Part shown: positions 1 through 9,671 of the stretch, in pieces
Layout: every line of letters begins with the position of its first letter
How positions within the stretch are numbered: the first letter of the stretch is position 1
Program-made: the position numbers and the translations under genes
The notes under the pieces: generated by a model
The model's database searches: none
Told to the model about the DNA's origin: nothing
Seen by the model: only the letters and a program-made list of their open reading frames with translations
NCBI GenBank assembly: GCA_019916065.1
Contig: CM034240.1
Span: 43,349,180 to 43,413,179 of the forward strand
Reading direction: 5' to 3'
DNA from: Vitellaria paradoxa
Lineage: Eukaryota > Streptophyta > Magnoliopsida > Ericales > Sapotaceae
Length of the DNA stretch: 64,000 nt

Positions 1-334
1 GTAGTGCAGCAGTTGCAAAAATCAACCTATCTCTTTCTGGTTTTATAGTGCAAAAGTTAAAAAAAGAAAAAGTTTTGTGAATTTAGGGTTTTCAAAGAAG
101 TTTGTGGGACTTGTCTTTTGAAAAGGATTGAAATCAGCTCAATATTCAAAGTGGCATGTTGCTGCATTTTCAGCATTGTGTTGCTGGAGGGGTTTGGACA
201 ACAATTACGTAAGGGTTTATGTGTCCAAAAGCTAAGCAAAAGGGCAGGGATTTCTAGGGCTTGGCACAGGTGAGTTTCGGGGCTATATTTTAGGATGTTC
301 AGAGTCTGCAAACAATAACCCAAGATTAGTAACA

Positions 335-681
335 TTGCCACCCTTGTCATTTGTTGGGCTGTAAGCATTGAGTCTTTAATGCATGGAAGGATAAGGCTTA
401 TCACACTAGGGATTTAGGATTCAGAGATTGTTTTTAAGGTCTGTTGCTTGTTAAACAGGTGTGTGACTAAAGGTAAGGAATAGAAGCATCTTGGATTCTT
501 TCCAGGAGTAGTAAAATGGCCACCCTTATTATTTGTTGGGTTGTAAGTGCTGAGTTTATTGCATAGAAGGATAAGGCTTAACAAACTAGGGATTTTGGTT
601 GAGAGAGTTTTTTAATGTCAGTTGCTAGTTAAACAGGTGTGGGACTAAAGGTAAGGAAAAGAAGTATATTGGATTCTTTCC
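335..681. repeat. Diverged direct duplication, unit about 170 bp, offset 182 bp
   Basis: 335-503 and 517-681 align along their length. Both begin with a GCCACCCTT..TTTGTTGGG segment, share AAGGATAAGGCTTA and AAACAGGTGTG, and end with TTGGATTCTTTCC. Copies differ by scattered substitutions, so the duplication is not recent. It lies in a PDHB intron and has no coding content. Confidence 0.8.
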
Positions 682-1096
682 TAATGTCTTTAGTTTCAAT
701 TTTCAACCTTCCATCGAGACTTCAAAAATTAGAATTGCAATCTTTTGGCTATTAAGTTCTTTTTGGCTATTAAGACTATGCCAGACAACTAACGAAGGCC
801 AATAACTCAACTTAAACCTTAGACAGAATCCATGAACTACAAAGTACATCACATACCTCAGAAATATTAATCTAGAATCGTCAGAGGTGTATTGATTTTA
901 AATTAAGTTGGGTCTCAACCCATTTCTATGGACACCATTTTTTAGAATAGAAATGCTTTTCATGATTGGGAGGCTCATAGATTTTATTCTAGGCTTATAA
1001 AGCCTATGGTATTTGTTTGTCCAATCAATATTTGTGGCATCATCTATTACTTTATGGGGACACCTCCAGCCTCTATATGAATAGCATAACAATAAG

Positions 1097-1640
1097 TAGG
1101 GGCGGAGCCAAAATTTTTACTGGGGGGGCACCAAGCACCCAAAAAAAGAACAACGATCGAGTTATTTTTAGATTAAGAATAGGAGAAAAACGACGTTATT
1201 TTTATAGAGAGAATAAATTATTCTTGAGTATTAACCAGTGAATATACTTATCACGGTTAATGGTTCAAGCACTTGAAATTTATTAGAGATATCTCTCGCT
1301 ATAAAAAAGAAAATATAATTATTATTAAATTTTATTGTCTATAGAATTTATTGTGTTATGTGCTAAATTTACTGATAATATGAACAAAAGTATGCAATAG
1401 TGTATTGAAAGAATACACTTTATTTCACAAAAAATACCAAGTTTGATTTTTGTAAACTTCTTTTATGTTAAAAATTTTTGAGTTAACTTTAAATTTTTAA
1501 TAAAGCCTAAATATCTTAATTTTTAATTAATTTAATTTTTAAATAAAACTAAAATAGTAAGGAGGGTGTTTTAGTAATTTTACATTGAAAATTGAGTGGG
1601 GTCACTTGCCCCCCCTTGCCTCCATGTGGCTCCACCACTG
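1097..1640 (+). mobile_element. hAT-like MITE, copy 1 (544 bp)
   Basis: The ends are imperfect inverted repeats: TAGGGGCGGAGCC on the left, and a right end whose reverse complement is CAGTGGTGGAGCC. The flanks are an 8-bp imperfect target duplication, ACAATAAG (1089-1096) and ACTATAAG (1641-1648). An 8-bp duplication with CAG-type termini fits the hAT superfamily. There is no transposase ORF, so it is non-autonomous. A second copy lies in opposite orientation at 28257-28790. Confidence 0.8.
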
Positions 1641-1886
1641 ACTATAAGTTTTTCTCAGTAGCCATTTGAAATATTCTTGTGAAATTGCATTTAGGCTTAG
1701 GGATGTGTATCGTATTCTCATAGCATCCTACCCAATCTAACCTTGTTGCTTTAGAGGTCTAGAAGTATCTTTATCAAGTGGAAAAAACTTCTGCGACGGC
1801 TATTGTTGGTAAAATTGAGTAATTTCTTCAGTATTTTTGTGAAATAAATTCACCACTGTATAACTTCATTCTGTGACTTTGTGCAG

Positions 1887-4800
1887 TGTTATGCAGCATG
1901 GTATGGTTCATGTCCAGGATTGAAGGTGCTGGCTCCATACTCATCGGAGGACGCTAGGGGCCTGCTGAAAGCTGCTATTAGGGACCCAGACCCAGTTGTC
2001 TTCCTTGAAAATGAGTTGTTGTAAGTAGTTAAGGTGCATTATAATTTTATTGGGTTTGGTTTGTTTGGCAGACCAAGTGGTGTGAACATGAGATGTGTTG
2101 CAGATATGGTGAATCCTTCCCTGTTTCAGCAGAAGTTCTTGATTCTAGTTTCTGTCTTCCAATCGGGAAAGCTAAGGTCTTTCTCTTATAAAATTGTTAT
2201 TGTTTGCTTTCATCAGTAATTATTGTCTTCCTAACTTCCCAATTATTGACAGATAGAACGTGAAGGAAAGGATGTTACTATCACTGCTTTCTCGAAGATG
2301 GTTGGTTATGCTCTAAAGGTTTGTCATTCTTTCTTCAAGTAGTATAGGATCCTATTTGTGATTAACCTTGTCATTTAATTTACTTATTCATAAAGCATAT
2401 GATAAATCTCATTTTCATATTGGCTACAATGGTTACTCTAGTTATATCAGTATAAAGAGAGAGAATTGCTAAATATTTCCTCGGTACTGTCTCCCTCTTA
2501 CTAGTATGGGTCTACCAATTTGTGTGTGTGGTTGGGGGGGGGGGGTAAAGAGAGAGAGATGGCTATGCAAACAGGCATTAAGACTATGGCATTTGCCCAA
2601 AAATGTTATTACTTCTAATTTGAGTTAATTGCTTTTGTACCCCCTATACTAAAGGTGAAAATAACTAATACCCCTTGAATTTCAAAAACTTACTTTTATA
2701 TCCTTTGTACGAGTGAAATTATGAACGGTGCTAAATTTTCAAATGAAACAACAAAAATATCTAGTGAAAGTCAAATGGAATCAAGAGATGTAAGTGTATA
2801 GAATATAAAGTACAAAAGTGTAAATGCATTTTTTTTTTTAAGTTATCAAGGTCTAAAACTGCTATTTTTTTATGAATTTTTTTAACATTTTCGCTGAAGT
2901 CTTAAGTACTTAAGGTGTTAAATTATGTTTTTGAAGTTAAGAGGTATTGGTGATTTTCAATTTTAGTACGGGTGTATAAAGGCAATTAACCCTTCTTATT
3001 TTGACTTTTTCCCTTGGGAGTAGGGCGAGCAAGATGGATGAGAATGGATGCAATGGGAAAATATGTGAACCTTCTTACACATGCAATTTCAATATAACTG
3101 GCATGAGCATTGCTTGCCCCAAAAGGAAAGCCTAAATCACATTTTCCTTACCAATTGGTGCCTTTTTATTTCATTTTCTGGACTCCAGCTTTAGAGATGG
3201 CAGTTATGATTTTCATGGATCAGAATACACAAATCATAGATCATGAATACACCTTATGACGTTGGACATTTAAAAAGCATAGTTTATAGTACCAAATGCA
3301 TCTTTTAGGTCAGGGCAATAGTAAGAAGCACATAGACATGATACATATATGACATAGCACGGACAGACTGATTTGGCAATTTAAAAAAAATATCAGGAAG
3401 CTACACGACGGAGACATGGCAGAGCCTCGGACTACATGCACAGACATGTTGACAAATGAATTATATGTATACATGAAAATAATAACTAGTCTATTTGTTT
3501 ATTTTTATATTAAAATATGATTTTATTTTATTTATATTTATTTAGAAAATTCTATTCATAAATAAATTGGAAGTTTGGTTCTTACAATTCTTAAAATAAA
3601 AAGGAAGAAAATGAATTAATTTATATAAATTCATGTTGTTTTCATCTTATTGTTTGATTTCAAATTTTCTTTTTCAAAGTTGCAACGTGATTCATACATG
3701 TCCAAGTGATCGGCATCTGTGTGCTTTAAAACATATTAAAAAATAATAGGATATATTTAGATAAATGTGTCGAGCAGTGTCCAATAAATGTCAGTTTTTA
3801 ACACAGTCACATTGATGTCAGAGAAACTTTATGCTTCGTAGGTGCTGTCCATTCTTACTCATATTTGTTCCTGTGAACCAATAGACCACTCTCTCTCTCT
3901 CTAGAAGTTGATAAAAGCATCCATATTATAAGACAAGGGAATTGATTATCGTGCCCATCTTCTACATTAATCCATTGGGTGGAAACTCAGAGGTCGCCAT
4001 TGCCTATATTTCACGTTGTGAAAACTACATGCTCTTGGTTCACTTCAGTATCTTTGCCTTTCTGAGGAAAAGGTGGCCGGAAATAATCTCTAGGATTGAA
4101 TGACTTTTATGCGATTGCTTCACCTTTATTGTTCCAGCTGATAATTCATAGTTCTATCATAAACCAAATTTGCTTGTTTCCCTGTTGATTTCTTGTTTTT
4201 CACGTGCTCGTTTTTATCCCACCCTTGTTCCATCTTCTTCTTGGAAAGTATTTCAACTTAAATTGCTAGTCTTTAATATCTTTTTTCTTTCCCGATTTGG
4301 AATTAATTCTAGTGTAAAATGTTCAGGCCGCTGAAATTCTTGCCAAGGAAGGAATTAGTGCTGAGGTAACTAATGAATTACAAACATACTTCATGAATTT
4401 GGAAAACCAGAGTTTAAAAGTATTCTAATGCCATTTTCCTGAAAATCTATTTGCTTTCTTTTCAATACAGGTTATAAATCTGCGCTCAATTCGTCCACTT
4501 GATAGATCCACAATCAATGCTTCTGTCAGGAAAACCAACAGACTTGTTACTGTTGAAGAAGGATTTCCTCAACATGGTGTCGGAGCTGAGATTTGGTGAG
4601 ATTTTTGCCTACACAATTTCTTGTTTCTCACTCCACAGCAATTATGGCTCTCTATTCTTTGTGTGTGTCAATTTTTCATTATTTGTTGCTATTTCTTTAC
4701 AGTGCATCCGTTGTTGAGGAGATTTTTGAGTATCTTGATGCACCGGTTGAGAGGATTGCGGGAGCTGATGTCCCTATGCCTTATGCCGCAAATCTAGAGA

Positions 4801-6274
4801 GGATGGCCGTCCCACAGGTTTGTAGCTTAAGAAGTCTCTTTGCTTTGCTTTCAATTACTATGTTTGTGCATGCATTGGTTGTGGATGATTTGTGTTCGAA
4901 AATTAAAATTTAATGGTTTGGAATTTCAAAGTCGTCACGACTAGATGTTTTTCTTATTAGGTCACAAATTGTTCAGAAGTTTTAACTATGACAGACATAG
5001 CACAAATCAAATAAATAGTTGCAAGAATCGAAATAGAACATAGTGCACAAGAGTAAGAGATTAACGTGATAACACTACTTGAACCCGATTAGGGAATCTT
5101 GGAACCAGTGATCTGATACCATGTTTAGTCATTAATTATCCCAAAAAATGAAGCTTTTAGAAAATGAACCCAATAATGTAATGTATATTGCGAATCCTAT
5201 TATGTCTCTTTCTCAGTGTATGAATGGTCCAGTTATGGGTTTGCCTGAAGCAATTTCAATAACAAATAATAGCTACTGTCCCTGCAGGGATTTTAATGGC
5301 ATCTTGAACCCAATAATGTAATGTATATTACAAATCCTATTATGTCTCTTTCTCAGTGTATGAATGGTCCAGTCATGGGTTTGCCTGAAGCAATTTCAAT
5401 AACAAATAATAGCTACTGTCCCTGCAGGGATTTTAATGGCATCTTGAACCCAATAATGTAATGTATATTACGAATCCTATTATGTCTCTTTCTCAGTGTA
5501 TGAATGGTCCAGTTATGGGTTTGCCTGAGGCAATTTCAATAACAAATAATAGCTACTGTCCCTGCAGGGATTTTAATGGCATCTTGTCAAATTCCCAAAG
5601 AAAATAGATATATTGTTACCAAGGATTAAAATCTCATTTGGCAGATTGTTTTGGTTATGGTGCAAATCATTGTAAAAATGCTTTAAAAACATTTCAGCAG
5701 CAGCAAAAAAAAATATGAAAAAAATATATATGAATATCTAGAAGTGTAATTGAAATCTAAATAGTTGAATTTGTTAATTATAAATCAATGGAACAACTTA
5801 TTATTTTGGTATGTCATATTGTATTTTGGCGTGATTCACTGAATTTCACTTGAGATATTAGAATTTGTATTTTCACTTGTGTTTTGATCGGTCTCTTATG
5901 CTATGTTTGGAACATAGTTTGTGGAAAGAAAAGAAATGAAGAAAAATGATTGGAAAGTAATGTTTGGAACGTAGGTTTGTGGAAGGAAAAGAAAAATGAA
6001 GAAAAATGATAGGAAAGTGTGCTTGGAACGTAGATTTGTGGGAGGAAAATATAAACTTTTCGTCCATTTCATGGAAGATAAACAACATTTTATTCCTTTG
6101 ATGATGGTTTGTCTTTAAAAAATGAAACTTTTTATTTAGAAGATGTAGAATATTGGGTTGCAGCAGTCCATACTGACTAACGGCTGCTTCTCCTCCTCCG
6201 AACAGATTGAAGACATTGTACGTGCAGCGAAGAGAGCCTGCTACAGATCAGTTCCAATGGCTGCAACTGCTTAG
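1887..6274 (+). CDS. PDHB: Pyruvate dehydrogenase E1 component subunit beta, mitochondrial (3' part)
   Basis: Seven exons join in frame: 1887-2020, 2104-2176, 2253-2318, 4327-4365, 4471-4595, 4703-4817, 6206-6274 (TAG stop). All introns are GT-AG. They give the last 206 residues of a protein that is normally about 360-375 long, so the mitochondrial targeting peptide and thiamine-pyrophosphate-contacting N-terminal half lie left of the window. The visible part starts [19 protein letters not shown], continues [18 protein letters not shown], then the transketolase C-terminal domain ([53 protein letters not shown]) and the E1-beta tail [20 protein letters not shown]...[19 protein letters not shown]. 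By family knowledge, E1 alpha2-beta2 decarboxylates pyruvate and acetylates the E2 lipoyl groups in the matrix. The reading frame is intact here. The alternative, a plastid E1 beta, is less likely because the sequence matches the plant mitochondrial type closely. Confidence 0.93.
2622..2992. mobile_element. MITE with roughly 40-bp inverted ends in a PDHB intron
   Basis: The left end GAGTTAATTGC..GTACCCCC..ACTAAA matches the reverse complement of the right end (GGGTTAATTGCC..TACACCCGTACTAAA). The flanks TTCTAATT (2613-2620) and TTCTTATT (2993-3000) form a 7/8 target duplication. It has no coding content. Confidence 0.7.
3001..4326 (+). other. Remainder of PDHB intron between exons at 2318 and 4327
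   Basis: AT-rich intronic sequence with a short CT repeat near 3890-3902. I see no exon, ORF or structured element that I can support. Confidence 0.6.
5166..5586. repeat. Three near-identical 140-bp tandem units in the last PDHB intron
   Basis: Units start at 5166, 5306 and 5446 with GAACCCAATAATG, a period of exactly 140 bp. They differ by only a few substitutions, for example a G/A change after TGTATATT. Each unit ends with a 12-bp perfect palindrome TCCCTGCAGGGA followed by TTTTAATGGCATCTT. The near identity indicates recent expansion. Confidence 0.95.
5904..6048. repeat. Short tandem array, three units of about 57-59 bp
   Basis: Units starting at 5904, 5961 and 6020 share TTGGAAC.TAG.TTTGTGG, then purine-rich GAAAAGAAA and TGAAGAAAAATGAT segments. 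It lies just upstream of the last PDHB exon. Similar TGTTTGGAACATG starts occur near 22067 and 42989, so the unit may derive from a dispersed repeat. Confidence 0.75.
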
Positions 6275-8295
6275 GATCTGTCTGGATGAATGCATCTTGT
6301 TTTTTCTCCCAACAATTTCCTTCCATCTTCCCCCAAGTCATTTTTTGTCCAAACTTATTTTTTTTGGTTTCTCTTCTTACGAGAGTTAACTGGATTGGCA
6401 CTTTCTTTCATTGAGAAACGTTTGAATAGGCTCTTTCAGCTGAGAGAAAAAGAAAACAATAAAATAAGAGCTCGACTTTTCTTGTTATTTTTTGTTTTTA
6501 TTTTTATTTTTATATTTTGATAAATAATTTGTCAACTGCACTTGGGCTTGAGGGCTCTGTAAAAGCTGATGTATTTTATCTTCTGGGTAAATTAAACTTT
6601 TCACCTACTTCTCATCAAATTAAGGCACGACTGTTTAATTGTAACAATAAGGGGATATTTATTTCGAGGATAACTGTAACAATAAGGGGATATTTATTTC
6701 GAGGATAACGGAAGATAAATTTTATTGAAGTAATTTTTATTTTTTATTATATTAGTTTAGATGAAGAGGAAATAAATATATAATTTTAAAAAAATAGTAT
6801 TGTTGTCATGATTCGTAAACTAGTATAATGTCAAATTTTTAGGGCGTAACAGTCACTCCATGTGGAAGTAAATGTTTATCACGGGGGAGGTCGGTCGTGG
6901 GGCTAGAGAGTGAGTTATTTATGGGGCTCACATAATGATTAATTCAAAAAAATCGTGCTAAACTCCCGTCCGAATGGTGATAGCCAATACCTTCGGGTTC
7001 AAGGATTGCAGTGAAAAAATTTATTGTAGGGAGTTATAGTGAAAAATAAAATGTTAAGATTTTTTATATTTTAATGATTTGTGATATTTTACATTTTATA
7101 TTGAGTGTATTTCAATCAAATGTTTTAAATTTTTATTTTTTTTAAAAAGTAATTTTAATTACATTAAATTAGAATCATGGGATTAAAGTGTAAAAGATTT
7201 TAGCCCTTCATTTTTCACTACTACTCATGCAGTGGATTTTTTGAGTGCAACCTCCTTGAACCCATTCCTTCTAACGTATCCCCCATGAACCCATCCCTTC
7301 TAACGTATCCCCCAAACAAAAACAAAGCCATGGATCGATGTTCTCTCCGTGAAGTGTGGTCACTAAAATATTAATAAACTTTACTAAAATATTAATAAAT
7401 TCAGTTCCACCAGGGTTGCAGTAAAAAAATGAACGATTAAAATATAAGCCATCCCTTCTAACGTATCCCCCAAACAAAAACAAAGCCATGGATCGATGTT
7501 CTCTCCGTGAAGTGCGGTCACTAAAATATTAATAAACTTTACTAAAATATTAATAAATTCAGTTCCGCCAGGGTTGCAGTAAAAAAATGAACGATTAAAA
7601 TTTACTTATATTTTAATAACATGTGACCATTAACATTTCACATTAATTGTGCTCTAACCAAATTTTTTGAACTTTTATTTTTATTTTAAAAATAATTTTA
7701 ATTAAAATAAATTAGAATCATTTGATTAAATACAAACAAATTTTAACCATTCATTTTTTAGTACAACTCCTTTTTTTTCGCGGTAGCCCCTTGAGCCCCA
7801 TCGTGTCCACCCTTGCCCAATTAGAGGTCCAAGTTTTCTGAACTTCCTTTTCCTTTCTCTCTGCGTACAAATTAATTGGCCTCCAAACTTGAATCGCAGA
7901 GCCTGTTGAATTCTCTCTCTGCACATGTTTCGGATTGAATCGAACCAAATTGCAAGGCGTCGATCTTGAAGTTTTTAAAACTGTAATCAAACCATTCAAA
8001 TATCAAAGTAGATTGAATCATTAATTTCGATTTTTTTTTTAAGAGACGTATAAAAAAAATAATTCTTTTGAACGGCATAAAAAATTAATTTATCAACGAG
8101 AACTTTCATATTTTGAGAATTTGGGACGTTATTACTGGTTATAAAGTTCACTCAGAAAGATTAAAAAAAAGAAAAAAAAAACTACAATCATAAAAAATTA
8201 TTTAAAAATGATATTCATCTTCAAGTCAAATATATTTTCTCATAGTGGATCAAGCAAAATTGCAATTTATGTTAACTTAAGAAGGCTTTGATATA
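6275..8295. other. PDHB 3' end and repeat-bearing intergenic DNA
   Basis: After the stop at 6274 the sequence is T-rich, with TTTTTATTTTTATTTTTATA around 6495-6515 where a 3' UTR could end. A 36-bp unit (GTAACAATAAGGGGATATTT..) is repeated in tandem near 6640-6710. The block 7003-7600 holds the 158-bp duplication listed separately. ORFs here are low-complexity and not supported as genes. Confidence 0.6.
7291..7605. repeat. Tandem duplication, 158-bp unit
   Basis: The segment starting CCATCCCTTCTAACGTATCC at 7291 recurs at 7449 and runs through CAGTAAAAAAATGAACGATT in both copies, with only a few substitutions. A partial third start (CCCATTCCTTCTAACG) sits at about 7260. No coding content. 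Confidence 0.9.
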
Positions 8296-8337
8296 GGATG
8301 TGTTTGGAGTGAAAAAAAAGTGAGATAAAATGACATA

Positions 8338-8700
8338 AGCGCTGTTTGGAGTTAAGAAAAACAAGATATATTGAGATAAAATGTGGTTTGGGTTTAATTT
8401 TGGCGTCTTTTTTTCTGAATAGTACCAAACCGTAGGAACGATTTTTCAAATCCGTTCCTACGGATTTAAAAAAATTCACATAAAATAGCGACAATAGTAC
8501 TTGTTTGAAAGTTTTCGACACGAAGAATATGATTGTAAAAAAAAATTTACACATTTGGTTAACCTACTTCCAGATTTTTTATTTTTTTAGCGAAATATTG
8601 AAACTTTTTGAAATTAGTAATAGCGGAAAAATTAGAAATATAGGGGTTGTTGGAGATTTATAGTGATTTTTAGAGTTTATTATAGATGCCAAACGGGGCC
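8338..8700. mobile_element. MITE nested in the family-A element
   Basis: It begins GCGCTGTTTGGAGTT and ends TGCCAAACGGGGCC, forming short inverted ends. It splits the host at the point where the intact copy (21473-21969) reads continuously. The interior matches, in inverse orientation, the element at 43673-44001: shared features are GTTTTCGACA/GTTGAAAAC, ATAGCGACAATAGTACT and ATTTACACATTTGGTTAA-type segments. Confidence 0.7.
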
Positions 8701-8832
8701 AAAATGTAGTTTGGAAAAATTTTTTACGCTTGGCGCACATATCTCTAATCGCGTTCTTTGGAGATGAATAATAATATTTTTGTTCTAACGGATTAGATTT
8801 CTGTTTGAACGGATTCAAAATTTTGAGTAATT

Positions 8833-8947
8833 TTTTTTTTGGTAATTAAGTATAAATAATCACACACAAATGAAACCACAATTAACAACATATCCACAGC
8901 ACAACAGCCAATTGGCCTCGTAGAAGTTGCCAACCCCAATTAAAACC
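8833..8947 (-). mobile_element. 115-bp retroposed fragment with 17-bp target duplication
   Basis: A perfect 17-bp direct repeat CAAAATTTTGAGTAATT flanks it (8816-8832 and 8948-8964). The insert opens with poly(T) on this strand, so the element is on the minus strand with a poly(A) tail. That combination is the signature of target-primed reverse transcription: a SINE, a 5'-truncated LINE or a retrocopied mRNA 3' end. The source family is not recognised. The intact family-A relative lacks it. Confidence 0.8.
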
Positions 8948-9300
8948 CAAAATTTTGAGTAATTATGACTTTTTTACACTACAATCCGTCTAAACGAATT
9001 GTAAAAACCGTTTAAACTGAAATTAGTCACGTGAATTCGTCGGAACGATTGCTATGTCCCCACAAAAAATAATCAAAGTGAATGTCATTAGATAGTTTGA
9101 GACTTCATGGTGAAAACGACAAAAAAAAAAATTTTTGCTACTTAATTAACTGAATTCTAATTATTGACTTTTTTTTGAAAAATATTGAACTTTTATTTAA
9201 CTTTAAGAACGTAAAAATATGTAAAAAAGTATACAAATTTTCAAATATTTTCAAAAATTTTCAAAAATTTTTACCAAAATTTGATACACCAAACACACCC

Positions 9301-9639
9301 ATAAATATATTTGCGGCAAAAATACACGCTGGACGCACCAAAATTTATTTATTTATTTATATTTATACACGTATCATCGCTTCACCACACAATCTCCTTC
9401 TCTAGAACATTAATTTATGGAAAACTGTACAACAGAAATGGGATTTCATTTTTGTATTGTACACTTCAGTCATTCAAGCTTGCTCCTCCAGTATGGATCA
9501 TAGAGCAAAAGTTTATGACAAGGCTGAACAAATGGGGAGCAATATTTTATATATATATATATATAAACACATTGCATTCAAAATACAAAAAGGAGAAAAA
9601 CAAGAGATCAAAAAATTTTATCACCGACTCCAACGCTTC

Positions 9640-9669
<30 letters not shown>
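9301..9669 (-). other. Likely 3' UTR of the CDK-like kinase gene
   Basis: Downstream of the TGA/TAG end of the kinase frame the coding strand has a CT/GA repeat (9645-9671 on this strand), a TA repeat (9549-9563), and clustered AATAAA/ATAAAT hexamers on the minus strand at about 9343-9362, where polyadenylation is plausible. The family-A MITE begins immediately beyond, at 9300. Confidence 0.45.

Positions 9670-9671
<2 letters not shown>

Larger units (their letters stand above)
1..1886 (+). other. Intron upstream of the first visible PDHB exon
   Basis: No E1-beta coding sequence precedes 1887: the residues expected just before CYAAWYG (a GAQHSQ-like segment) are not found, so the stretch is read as one long intron with the acceptor AG at 1885-1886. 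It holds a direct duplication (335-681) and an hAT-like MITE (1097-1640). Confidence 0.7.
8296..9300. mobile_element. Family-A MITE interrupted by two later insertions
   Basis: The ends are GATGTGTTTGGAGTG at the left and CACCAAACACACCC at the right (reverse complement GGGTGTGTTTGGTG). Removing the insertions at about 8338-8700 and 8833-8947 (plus one 17-bp target copy) leaves about 510 bp. That aligns with the uninterrupted relative at 21473-21969, about 497 bp. Shared internal landmarks are GAAATTTTTTAC, TTTGGAGATGAA, CGGAACGATT and AAAGTGAATGTCATT-like segments. Confidence 0.75.

Noticed and set aside
1..60. PDHB exon at the left edge
   Set aside because: No reading of 1-1886 gives the conserved residues expected upstream of CYAAWYG.
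5166..5586. CRISPR-like array
   Set aside because: Whole 140-bp units are repeated without unique spacers, within an intron of a eukaryotic gene.
7726..8078. Overlapping minus-strand ORFs of 66-82 codons
   Set aside because: Three mutually overlapping frames with no similarity; sequence continues into MITE debris.
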